Below, one piece after another: positions 1 to 7,571 of a stretch of DNA of 64,000 bases; positions within the stretch are counted from its first letter, which is position 1; each line of letters begins with the position of its first letter. The notes under the pieces are model-generated. The model was not told where the DNA came from and made no database searches. It was given only the letters and a program-made list of their open reading frames with translations. The stretch is from Xylophilus rhododendri. Its GTDB lineage: Bacteria; Pseudomonadota; Gammaproteobacteria; Burkholderiales; Burkholderiaceae_C. The DNA lies in contig NZ_CP047650.1 in the NCBI RefSeq assembly GCF_009906855.1, positions 310,001 to 374,000 of the forward strand. The letters run 5' to 3'. The translations under genes and the position numbers were made by a program.

Positions 1-2691
1 GATCGGCGTGGTCAGCACGTACTGCGCGCGGGTGGACTTGAGGAAATGGCCGACCAGCTGGATGTTGCGCACGTCCAGGTGGGCGAAGGGCTCGTCGATG
101 AAGACGAAGCCGCCCGAGGATTCCTCGTCCTTCAGCAGCCCCACCAGCAGGATCAGCGACTTGATCACCTGCTGGCCGCCGGAGGCCTCGCCGTCGTTCA
201 GGCCGATCTGGCCCTTGCCGTCGAAGTTGAAGCTCACCTTCAGTTCGGCCTGGCGCAGCACCAGGTCGTCGTTGTCCAGGTGCGGCAGCTCGGCGCTGAC
301 CTCGACGCCGGCCAGCAGGCCCAGGTCGACGATGTTCTTGCGGTAGCGGCGCACCGTGGCGCGCAGCACGTCGATATAGCGTTCGCGGGCATTGTTCACC
401 GCCGTGGCCGCCGCCACGTTGCGCGCCTTGCAGGCATCGAGCCGTTCGGCCTGGCCGCCGACGGTGGCCTGCATCAGCACCTGCTTTTCCTCGACCGTGG
501 CATCGGTCTCCCACTGGCCCTGTTCCAGGTCGCGTTCGACCGAGTCGCTGCGCAGCCTGGCCTGGGTGGCGTTGCCGTAGCGCTCGCGCAGCACGGCGAT
601 CGCCTCGGCCGCGATCCAGCGCGCGGGAAAACGCTGCCTTTGCTCGCGCGAGACGACGGCGCGGTTGCGCTGCTCGTTGAGGCGGCCGCGCCATTCGCGC
701 TCGTGGCGCTCGGCATCGCGTTCGCTGTCGGAGAGCCGCTGCTGCATGTCGCGGTACTGCGAGCCCGCCGTGGTCTGATTGATGACGGCGGCGGTGTGCT
801 GCTGCTCCAGCTGCTGCCAGCGCTGGCTGGCGCCCACGCGGGCCTGCTTCAGGGCGGGCAGCTGCTGGCGGGCCAGCTCGAATTCCTCGCCACGCCGCGA
901 CAGTTCCTCGGCCGCGCGGTGGCCCTTGCCGGCCTCGATCGCGGCGCCGAGCTGGCGCTGCACGCTGTTCTGCTGCTGCGCCAGCTCGGAGAGTTCGGCG
1001 TCGAGCTGGGTCAGGCGCTTGTCGATGGAGGCCCTGCGGCCGGCCAGCGCCGCGGCGCCGAACTGGTGCTCGGACGCATCCACCCACACGCTGCGCCCGC
1101 CTCGGCCGTCGCGCCAGTAGGCCTGCGGCGTGATCCATTCGCCGCCGCGGGCAGCGCCGTCCTGGGTGGTCTCCACCCGGCGGATCTGCGCCAGCTGGCG
1201 CAGCAGCCAGCTGGGCGCGGGCGCCGAGAAACGCAGCACGGCCAGCAGGCTGTCGGCCTGCGGCTGGGCGGGCGCCGGGGCGGCGTCCGAGACCAGGTAA
1301 TGCCGGTAGCGTTCGCGTTCGGCCAGGGACATGGCGCGCGCTTCGTCGCTGTGCTTGTCGAGCACCACCACCCATCGGGCCGCGCGCAGCACGCCCTCGG
1401 CGGCGGCACGCCAGTGCTCGTCGACGATCTCGATCACGTCGGCCATCACATGGTGGCCGATGTCCTCCTGGCGCAGCACCCGCAGGAAACGCTGCACCTC
1501 CGGCGGCGGCGGCGCCTGGCGCTGGCCCTGCAGGCGGTCCAGGGCCTCCTGGGCCGCTTTGCGCTGGCCGCTCAGCGCGTGCCAGCGGCCGGCGAGTTCG
1601 GACTTGTCCTGTTCCAGCACCCGCACCCGTTCGGCGAGCTGGGCGGCGTCGCCTTCCACGGCGGCGAGCGCCTGCAGCTCGTCGGCGCGCCTGGCCAGCT
1701 CTTCCACCGGCCGCTCGGCATCGCGCGCCTGCGCCTGGGCCGCCTGCGCGGCGGCCTTGCCGGCCTCCAGCTCACGCACCCGCTCGCCCGCCAGGCGCTG
1801 CTCTTCCAGCAGGCGCAGCAGCGCGGCGTTGTCCAGCACACGCTGGCGCTTCTGGCTGGCGTAGTGCACCCGCTGGCGGTGCAGGTCGCGCAGGCGGGTG
1901 GTGACGTCCTGGCGCTCCTCATGCCAGGCCAGCACCGGGATGACCTCGGTGGCCAGCTGCTCGCGTTCGCGCAGCTTGGCCTGGTGCTGGCGGTACAGGT
2001 TGACGCGGGCTTCGAGCTGGGCGAGCTGGGCCCGGCCGTGCACCAGTTCGCGCTCGGCCGTCTCCACCTCCTCGGCCAGCTCGCGCTGGTGCTTGCGTGC
2101 TTCGTCGTAGCGGTCGAGCACATCCTGGTCGCCGAAGACGTCGAAGACCAGGCGCAGCAACTCCTTGGGCGAGTATTCGCAGAGCCGGTCGGTCTGGCCC
2201 TGCTCCAGCGCCAGCACCCGGGCGATGGCACGCGAGAGGCCCGCGCCTTCCAGGCGCCTGCGCCAGTGCTCGATGCCCAGCCAGTCCTTCTCGGGCAGCT
2301 GGATCAGGGTTTCGATGGCCACGTCGCCGTCGACCATCATGTAGCGGCGCTGCCAGTCGCCGCCGTTGCGGTCGATGCGGCAGACCAGGGTGACCTGGTC
2401 GGCATAAAGCAGGTTGCGGGCGAAGGGCCGGCTCGACGACTGGCGGCCGTGCGGCCGGTTGTCCACCGTGGCGCGCAGCCAGCTGGTGTCGGCGTTGGCA
2501 TGGCGGGCGTAGGTCTTGTAGCTGCGGCCGCCCGAGCATTCCAGGCCGAGCAGGGTGCGCATGGCGTCGAGCAGCGTGGTCTTGCCCGAGCCGTTGGGCC
2601 CGGCCACGGTGATGATGGCGCCGTCCAGCGGCAGGGTCAGGCGCTGGCAGTAGTCCCACTGCAGCAGTTCCAGGGATTGCAGATGGAACAT
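1..2691 (-). CDS. mksB: MksB/JetC-type SMC-like ATPase, 3' end cut by window edge
   Basis: This is the ATPase arm of a bacterial condensin-like complex (MukB/MksB/JetC family) that would bind and extrude DNA with its kleisin partners encoded just upstream. Seen directly over 897 codons: Walker A GPNGSGKT at about residues 31-38, a long middle rich in Glu/Arg/Gln/Leu consistent with two coiled-coil arms and a hinge, the ABC signature EASGGQQ at about 835-841, Walker B GGFVFIDEP at about 860-868 and a D-loop AHLD. The family usually ends shortly after this point, so only a few tens of residues are missing, which fits the compact MksB length better than the longer JetC. The ATG overlaps the TGA of mksE by one base (TGATG), so translation is probably coupled. 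Whether a JetD nuclease gene follows lies outside the window. Confidence 0.85.
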   Translation of the reverse strand, partial: MFHLQSLELLQWDYCQRLTLPLDGAIITVAGPNGSGKTTLLDAMRTLLGLECSGGRSYKTYARHANADTSWLRATVDNRPHGRQSSSRPFARNLLYADQVTLVCRIDRNGGDWQRRYMMVDGDVAIETLIQLPEKDWLGIEHWRRRLEGAGLSRAIARVLALEQGQTDRLCEYSPKELLRLVFDVFGDQDVLDRYDEARKHQRELAEEVETAERELVHGRAQLAQLEARVNLYRQHQAKLREREQLATEVIPVLAWHEERQDVTTRLRDLHRQRVHYASQKRQRVLDNAALLRLLEEQRLAGERVRELEAGKAAAQAAQAQARDAERPVEELARRADELQALAAVEGDAAQLAERVRVLEQDKSELAGRWHALSGQRKAAQEALDRLQGQRQAPPPPEVQRFLRVLRQEDIGHHVMADVIEIVDEHWRAAAEGVLRAARWVVVLDKHSDEARAMSLAERERYRHYLVSDAAPAPAQPQADSLLAVLRFSAPAPSWLLRQLAQIRRVETTQDGAARGGEWITPQAYWRDGRGGRSVWVDASEHQFGAAALAGRRASIDKRLTQLDAELSELAQQQNSVQRQLGAAIEAGKGHRAAEELSRRGEEFELARQQLPALKQARVGASQRWQQLEQQHTAAVINQTTAGSQYRDMQQRLSDSERDAERHEREWRGRLNEQRNRAVVSREQRQRFPARWIAAEAIAVLRERYGNATQARLRSDSVERDLEQGQWETDATVEEKQVLMQATVGGQAERLDACKARNVAAATAVNNARERYIDVLRATVRRYRKNIVDLGLLAGVEVSAELPHLDNDDLVLRQAELKVSFNFDGKGQIGLNDGEASGGQQVIKSLILLVGLLKDEESSGGFVFIDEPFAHLDVRNIQLVGHFLKSTRAQYVLTTPI

Positions 2692-3389
2692 CAGTCTTGG
2701 GTACTTTCGTGGGCCTCGGCGGCCTGGGCGGCCTCGGCTTTTTCGCGGGTGCGGGCCAGCACGTCGCCCAGGGCGCCGTCGAGGATGCGCGGGGCCAGGC
2801 TGTCGTAGTCGAGCAGCAGGTCGAGCAGCGGTCCCTCGGCGATGTCCTCGCCGCGGCGCACGATGAAGCCGTGCGTCTCCAGCCGCTTGAGGTTGGCATC
2901 CATGCGGGTCTTCTTGCCCAGCTGGGTGCCGAAGTCCGCCAGCAGCGCCTTGTAGGAAACCAGCGGGCTCACATCGGCCGCGCTGGGCATGGGGCGTTCG
3001 GCGACGAACATCTCGTCCTGCGCCTCGGCTTCGGCCGTGGCCGCGCGCGCCGCCTGGCGCTCGCGCTTGGGCAGCACGATCAGCGACCACAGCACCACCA
3101 GCAGGGAGACGCCGTCGCGCGGCAGCTCGGTGTTGTTGTTGGCGTTCAAACCGGCCTCGCCGAACACGGTGGCTTCGGCACGGCGCAGCAGCGCCACGCT
3201 GACATGGTCGGCATGGATGTTGTCGATCAGGCGCAGGCCGACCTGGGCCAGCCGGTCCTGCACCGCCTGCCACAGCTCGGCATCCACCAGCGCGCGGCGC
3301 ACCCGCTTGTGCTGCCGGGGCAGCCAGCGGCGGGCCAGCAGTTCCGCGGCCAGCAGGGCCGCGTCGTCCAGGGCTTCATTCATGGTCAT
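2691..3389 (-). CDS. mksE: MksE/JetB-like subunit (DUF4194 type)
   Basis: About 232 residues. It resembles the small winged-helix MukE/MksE/JetB subunits that clamp the kleisin in SMC-like complexes. The sequence has a helical N-terminus (from MNEALDDAALLAAELL), a central segment with LLVVLWSLIVLPKRERQ, and a C-terminal winged-helix-like stretch with KTRMDANLKRLETHGFIVRRGED. The size matches the family. The start is not certain: ATG at 3389 or 3383 are both in frame, and both lie inside the last codons of mksF, so the genes overlap by about 8-14 bases. It sits between mksF and mksB, the order expected for this operon. The acidic Glu/Ala-rich tail looks disordered. Family assignment rests on operon position, length and fold-level resemblance. 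Confidence 0.75.
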   Translation of the reverse strand: MTMNEALDDAALLAAELLARRWLPRQHKRVRRALVDAELWQAVQDRLAQVGLRLIDNIHADHVSVALLRRAEATVFGEAGLNANNNTELPRDGVSLLVVLWSLIVLPKRERQAARAATAEAEAQDEMFVAERPMPSAADVSPLVSYKALLADFGTQLGKKTRMDANLKRLETHGFIVRRGEDIAEGPLLDLLLDYDSLAPRILDGALGDVLARTREKAEAAQAAEAHESTQD

Positions 3390-4692
3390 CGTCGAAGGGA
3401 TCGGGTTGGAGCCGGCCCTGGCTGATGGTGGCGACTTCTGCGTCGTCCACCGTCTCCACGGCCGGCAGCAGAAGCACCTGCCAGGGCGAGCGGGCCAGTT
3501 CGCCCGTCTTGCCATTGAGGGTGCGGGCCTGGGCATCGCCCAGCAGCGGCAGCAGCTGCATGCGATAGGCGGCCTGGGCGTAGCGGCCGCCGAGCACGGC
3601 GGCCGAGACCGGGCGGTCCGCCGGCGCCTGGCCGGACGGCTCCGAGCGCCAGCCGGCCAGCTGGCCGATCAGCGCGTCGAGTTCCTCGGGCATGCGCAGG
3701 GATTCGAGTGTGCCCAGGGCAGCCTCGGCCGAAGGCGGCAGGCCCTCGGCGAGCCGGGCGCCGGGGCGGTCGCGCGCCAGTTCGCTCTCGGCCACGTCGA
3801 GCAGGTCGTGGCCGCTCACGAAGACCGGGCGCAGGCCGGCGGACAAGGCGTCGCCGGCCAGCTGGTGCAGCGCCGCATGCGACTGCAGCCACTGCCGCAC
3901 ATCGGAACTGGTGATGCCGGTGCTGCCGAGCGTGACCCGCTGGCGGTCGGCCTGCTGCAGCGCCCGGGTGAACTGGCTGGCCATGGCCAGCAGCCGCGCC
4001 TGGCCGTGGCCCAGCGCGCGCGCCTCGCGCTCCAGGCGGGGATCGTCGTGTTCGCTGCGGATCAGGGCGGTGAGCGCCTCGCCGGCGCGGTCCACCAGCT
4101 CCAGCGCCCGGTCGAAGCGCGGCTGGGCCTCGCGCAGGCGGGCTTCGGAGCCGCTGGCGATCGCGTCGGCGAACTCGTCGTAGCGGCGTGCCAGCTGGGC
4201 ATGCAGGTGCTTGATCTGGCCGGCATCCGACAGGCCCAGCGCCTGCGCGCCGGCCACCTGGGCCAGCAGCGCGGCCATTTCGTCGTCCTCGTCCGCCGCG
4301 CTGCGCGCCAGGGGGGCGAGCAGGCCCTGCACCTGCTGGGCGATCGGCGGCAGGTGGTAGTCCTGCGCCGTGGCGTCCCACACCAGCAGGCCGACGTCGC
4401 GCAGGCGCTTCAGGGCGAAGTCCAGCGCCTCGGGCTTCAGGCTGTGAAAGAGCTGGTTGAGGTCCTCGCGCTGCAGCCGGCCCTGCGGCAGCGCCGCCAG
4501 CTCCAGGAACACCCACAGCCGCAGCCGCGCCGCCGCCGCGCCGCCCGAGAACAGGCCGCGCAAGGCGTCCAGCAAAGGCTGGCGCTGTCCCAGCGACCAG
4601 GCCAGCGGCGCCTCGGCGGCGAAGGCGGGGTCGCGGAAATATCCCTCGAACGAACCGGATTCCTGCTCGTCGATCACTTGTGGCAAACCCAT
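3376..4692 (-). CDS. mksF: MksF/JetA-like kleisin subunit
   Basis: About 438 residues from the ATG at 4692 (MGLPQVIDEQ). It is the first gene of the three-gene condensin-like operon and would be the kleisin bridging the ATPase heads, like MukF/MksF or JetA of Wadjet. It shows an N-terminal winged-helix-like part (about 1-130), a long central helical region rich in Leu/Ala/Arg/Glu (about 150-330) and a C-terminal domain, but no enzymatic motif. An in-frame TTG/ATG exists upstream at 4749/4746. I prefer 4692 because a terminator-like hairpin and T-run end directly on the 4746 codon and the extra residues are Pro/Ala-rich. The gene overlaps mksE. Function is inferred mainly from the neighbouring SMC-like ATPase. 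Confidence 0.7.
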   Translation of the reverse strand: MGLPQVIDEQESGSFEGYFRDPAFAAEAPLAWSLGQRQPLLDALRGLFSGGAAAARLRLWVFLELAALPQGRLQREDLNQLFHSLKPEALDFALKRLRDVGLLVWDATAQDYHLPPIAQQVQGLLAPLARSAADEDDEMAALLAQVAGAQALGLSDAGQIKHLHAQLARRYDEFADAIASGSEARLREAQPRFDRALELVDRAGEALTALIRSEHDDPRLEREARALGHGQARLLAMASQFTRALQQADRQRVTLGSTGITSSDVRQWLQSHAALHQLAGDALSAGLRPVFVSGHDLLDVAESELARDRPGARLAEGLPPSAEAALGTLESLRMPEELDALIGQLAGWRSEPSGQAPADRPVSAAVLGGRYAQAAYRMQLLPLLGDAQARTLNGKTGELARSPWQVLLLPAVETVDDAEVATISQGRLQPDPFDDDHE

Positions 4693-4747
4693 TTCAAGAA
4701 GCGCTGCGCCGGCCCGCGGCACAGGTGGCGCGGCGGGTGGTCGCATC

Positions 4748-4773
4748 AAAAAGAAAGCGCCGCAGAACGGCGC
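4748..4773 (-). terminator. Terminator-like hairpin in mksF leader (proximal)
   Basis: On the minus strand the stem GCGCCG / CGGCGC with a 5-base loop is followed by TTTCTTTTT. It lies about 55 bases before the preferred mksF start and abuts the alternative ATG at 4746. Read in the plus direction it would be preceded, not followed, by the A/T run, so only minus-strand transcription would be stopped. Confidence 0.5.
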
Positions 4774-4794
4774 CCTCGCACAAAAGCACCGAAC

Positions 4795-4831
4795 AAAAAG
4801 CCCGCGGCCTGCTGTTCGCGGACCACGGGCT
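4795..4831 (-). terminator. Intrinsic terminator in mksF leader (distal)
   Basis: On the minus strand an 11-bp stem, AGCCCGTGGTC pairing with GGCCGCGGGCT and including two G-T wobble pairs, closes an 11-base loop and is followed by five T residues. No minus-strand gene is visible upstream of it, so it would stop the mksFEB transcript itself or a short antisense RNA arising in the patatin promoter region. It may act as an attenuator. Confidence 0.6.
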
Positions 4832-4952
4832 CGGGGGCTGGGCGCGGATTTTAACGCCTGCGATCGGGCCGGCCGGCCCCGGCGGCGCGCTGCGCCCGGC
4901 AGGGGCGGCCGATAAACTCCCCCGCTTGCCCACAGCGTCTTCCTGTCCCTGC

Positions 4953-6035
4953 ATGCGCCTGAACGTTCCGACCGCCTCCACCCTTTTGCGCGCCCTGCGC
5001 CGGCCCCTGGCGCTGCTGGCGGTCACGGCCGTCGCCGCCTGCGGCAGCACGCCGCCCGTCGGCTCGGCGGCGGCACCGGCCGCTTCCGCCGCACCCGCCG
5101 CGCCGGCCTCCCCCGCTTCGGCCGCCGGCGGCATCAAGGTGGGCATCGCCCTGGGCGGCGGCGCGGCCAAGGGCTTCGCGCACATCGGTGTCATCAAGAT
5201 GCTGGAAGCCAACGGCTTGGCGCCGGCGGTGGTGGCCGGCACCAGCGCGGGCAGCGTGGTCGGCGCCCTGTATGCCAGCGGCATGAACGCCTTCGAGCTG
5301 CAGGAGAAGGCCGTCGCGCTCGACGAGACCAGCATCCGCGACCTGCAGCTGTCCTCCGGCGGCCTGGTGCTGGGGCAGAAGCTCGAGGACTATGTCAACG
5401 AACAGGTGCACCGCCGACCCCTGGAGCGGCTGGCCAAACCCTTCGCCGCCGTCGCCACCCGGCTGGAAGACGGCGAACGCACCGTCTTCGCCCGCGGCAA
5501 CACCGGACAGGCGGTGCGCGCCTCCAGCAGCGTGCCGGGCGTGTTCCAGCCGGTGGCCATCGGCAAATTCCATTTCGTCGATGGCGGCGTGGTCAGCCCG
5601 GTGCCGGTCGATGCGGCGCGCCAGCTGGGCGCCGACATCGTGATCGCGGTGGACATCTCCAGCAAGGCGCGCGGCCAGACGCCCGCCGGCATGCTGGCCA
5701 CGCTGGGCCAGTCCATCGCCATCATGGGTCAGAAACTCGGCCAGGCCGAGCTGGCGCGGGCCGATGTCATCGTGCGGCCCCAGGTGCTGGACATCGGCGC
5801 GGCCGACTTCACCCAGCGCGCCGGCGCCATCCTGGAGGGCGAGAAAGCCGCGCTGGCCGCCATGCCGCAAATCCGCGCGCGCATCGCGCAGCTGCAGGCG
5901 ACACGCGAGCAGGTCACCCGCCTGGCCCAGCAGCAGGCGGCCGAGGCGCAGTACCAGGCCTGCCTGGAGCAGCGCTCGCGGCTGCAGAAACTGGCCGGAT
6001 TCGCGGGGCTGGACGGTAGCTGCGCTGCGCCATAG
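4953..6035 (+). CDS. Patatin-like phospholipase, predicted lipoprotein
   Basis: About 360 residues, of the RssA/NTE-type bacterial patatin family (serine lipid acyl hydrolases). The start at 4953 gives a lipoprotein signal with lipobox LLAVTAVAAC-G, predicting an acylated Cys and an envelope location. An Ala/Pro linker follows, then the patatin domain with the oxyanion-hole glycine loop GGGAAKGFAHIG, the nucleophile elbow GTSAGS (Ser98) and the dyad aspartate in VDGGVVSPVP (Asp210). All catalytic elements are therefore present. The C-terminal 60 residues are a Gln/Arg-rich helix that may be a coiled coil. It is transcribed divergently from mksF. The physiological lipid substrate cannot be told from sequence. 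Confidence 0.85.
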   Translation: MRLNVPTASTLLRALRRPLALLAVTAVAACGSTPPVGSAAAPAASAAPAAPASPASAAGGIKVGIALGGGAAKGFAHIGVIKMLEANGLAPAVVAGTSAGSVVGALYASGMNAFELQEKAVALDETSIRDLQLSSGGLVLGQKLEDYVNEQVHRRPLERLAKPFAAVATRLEDGERTVFARGNTGQAVRASSSVPGVFQPVAIGKFHFVDGGVVSPVPVDAARQLGADIVIAVDISSKARGQTPAGMLATLGQSIAIMGQKLGQAELARADVIVRPQVLDIGAADFTQRAGAILEGEKAALAAMPQIRARIAQLQATREQVTRLAQQQAAEAQYQACLEQRSRLQKLAGFAGLDGSCAAP

Positions 6036-6062
6036 TCACCCGATTTTCCAAGGAGTCTTTCC

Positions 6063-7172
6063 GTGACACGCCTCGAAGCCCTTCAAGTCACACCTTCCCA
6101 GGACCACACGACACTGTCGCCAGCGCAGAAGCGGTTCAACAGCCTGATCAAGCAGATCGCGAAACAGCGCCAGACCCTGGCCGCCTGGGCTAAGAACACC
6201 GAGCATTACCGGCAGGTGCATGCCGAGACGGTGCAGCCGCTGATCAAGCAGCTGGCAAACGGCCAACGGCCATGGGTGTTCGCGCTCGATGCCGCACTCG
6301 ACCGACATGCCCTGACACCGGCCGAACGCGAGCTGCTGCGCGAGATGATCGTCGAGGCGGCCGGCGAACTGCTGGAAGCGCATGGCCCCGATGCCGACCT
6401 CGATGCCCTCTTCCTCAAGCACGCCGAGATCGACTTCGCCACCGACCAGCGCGAACGCATGCGCGAGATGAAAGGCATGACCGAAAACCTGACCGGCCTG
6501 GACCTGGGCGACGAGGAAGGCCTCGCATCGGACCAGGACCTGGCCGAGCGCCTGCGGCAGGCCATGCAGCGACAAGCGGCCGAGCAGCAGGCGCATCTCG
6601 ACGAGAAGAACGCCAAACGACGCAAGACCGCCGCCCAGCAGCGCCGCGAGGACGAGGACCATCAGGCCACGCAGTCGGTGCGCGAGATCTACCGCAAGCT
6701 GGCCAGCGCATTGCATCCGGATCGCGAGCCCGATGCCGGCCAGCGCCAGGCCAAGACGGAGATGATGAAACGCGTCAACCAGGCCTACGAGGCCAACAAC
6801 CTGCTCGCGCTGCTGGAGCTGCAGCTGGAGATCGAGCAGATCGACGAAAGCCACATCGCCAACGCCAGCCAGGAGCGGCTGAAGCACTACAACAAGGTGC
6901 TGGGCGAGCAGCTGTCCGGCATCAAGGCCGAGGTCGAGCATGCCGAGATCGCCTTCCGCATGGAGTTCGGCCTGCTGCCCAGCGTGGGGGTGGATCCCCG
7001 CTACATCGGCCCGCTGTTCGACGACGTCCTCAGCCGCTGGGTGGATGCGCTGGAGCGCCAGCAGCAGGAGCTGCGCATCCTGGACGACGCCAAGGCCACC
7101 AAACGCTGGCTCAAGCAGCAACAGAAGGCTAAGCAGCGGCGGGAGAACGACTTCGACTTTCCGATGTTCTGA
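6063..7172 (+). CDS. J-domain (DnaJ-like) protein with long helical flanks
   Basis: 369 residues beginning at a GTG 7 bases after a good AAGGAG ribosome site. A J-domain-like segment lies unusually far into the protein: REIYRKLASALHPDREPD carries the HPD triad at residues 218-220 that in known J proteins stimulates DnaK ATPase. Residues 1-200 and 250-369 are strongly helical and rich in Glu/Gln/Arg, consistent with coiled coil. There is no Gly/Phe region, zinc centre or signal peptide, so it would be a cytoplasmic co-chaperone with a specialised client. It sits 27 bases after the patatin gene on the same strand and may be co-transcribed with it. Confidence 0.8.
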   Translation: MTRLEALQVTPSQDHTTLSPAQKRFNSLIKQIAKQRQTLAAWAKNTEHYRQVHAETVQPLIKQLANGQRPWVFALDAALDRHALTPAERELLREMIVEAAGELLEAHGPDADLDALFLKHAEIDFATDQRERMREMKGMTENLTGLDLGDEEGLASDQDLAERLRQAMQRQAAEQQAHLDEKNAKRRKTAAQQRREDEDHQATQSVREIYRKLASALHPDREPDAGQRQAKTEMMKRVNQAYEANNLLALLELQLEIEQIDESHIANASQERLKHYNKVLGEQLSGIKAEVEHAEIAFRMEFGLLPSVGVDPRYIGPLFDDVLSRWVDALERQQQELRILDDAKATKRWLKQQQKAKQRRENDFDFPMF

Positions 7173-7218
7173 GAGGCGACCGACCCCTGGCCTCCAGCCA
7201 TATAATTCCAGAATACCG

Positions 7219-7246
7219 TTGATAAATCTGCAAAATTTGATTTAAT
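7219..7246 (+). promoter_or_regulatory. Candidate hipBA promoter, probably leaderless mRNA
   Basis: An AT-rich island (about 7200-7256) in GC-rich surroundings holds a -35-like TTGATA (7219-7224), a 16-base spacer and a -10-like TTTAAT (7241-7246). Transcription would start at or within a few bases of the hipB ATG at 7257, and no Shine-Dalgarno sequence is visible. Related GATAA/TTATC elements in inverted orientation overlap the hexamers and could be HipB operator half-sites. Confidence 0.5.
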
Positions 7247-7256
7247 TATCGTATTC

Positions 7257-7571
7257 ATGGATTTATCGTTCATAAAACCGGAAGAGCTCGTCAAGCTCCT
7301 GGCCGAGCGCCTGCGCCAGGAACGGCTGGTGCAGCAAATGACCCAATCCGAGCTGGCGGCCCGCTCGGGTATCGGCGTCACCACCCTGTCCAACCTGGAG
7401 GCCGGGCGCAACACCGCCTTCGAAGGGCTGGTGCGCGTGGCCATGGCGTTGGGGCGCCGCGACGAACTGGAAGCCCTGTTCAAGCCCAGGCTGGACAGCC
7501 TGGACGACATCCGCCGCTACGAGAGCGGCGTCAAGCGCAAGCGCATCAAGAAGAAGTCCGGCGATGCCTGA
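7257..7571 (+). CDS. hipB: HipB-like XRE-family antitoxin and repressor
   Basis: 104 residues. A Cro/C1-type helix-turn-helix is evident: residues about 15-72 include QMTQSELAARSGIGVTTLSNLEAG followed by the usual third and fourth helices. In known HipBA systems HipB neutralises the HipA kinase and represses the operon. The C-terminus is a basic tail (KRKRIKKKSG), possibly disordered. The gene overlaps hipA by 8 bases, the classic arrangement for this pair. The start was chosen because it is the only ATG before the HTH and lies directly after a promoter-like element; the absence of a ribosome site suggests leaderless translation. Confidence 0.85.
   Translation: MDLSFIKPEELVKLLAERLRQERLVQQMTQSELAARSGIGVTTLSNLEAGRNTAFEGLVRVAMALGRRDELEALFKPRLDSLDDIRRYESGVKRKRIKKKSGDA

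Noticed and set aside
46..2808. Very long plus-strand open frame opposite mksB
   Set aside because: It is the mirror of the GC-rich mksB coding frame; its product is low-complexity Gln/Leu/Ala/His-rich with no domain, while the minus frame carries intact Walker A, signature and Walker B.
4795..4831. Plus-strand terminator upstream of the patatin gene
   Set aside because: In the plus direction the A/T run precedes the stem as A residues, so it cannot terminate plus transcripts.
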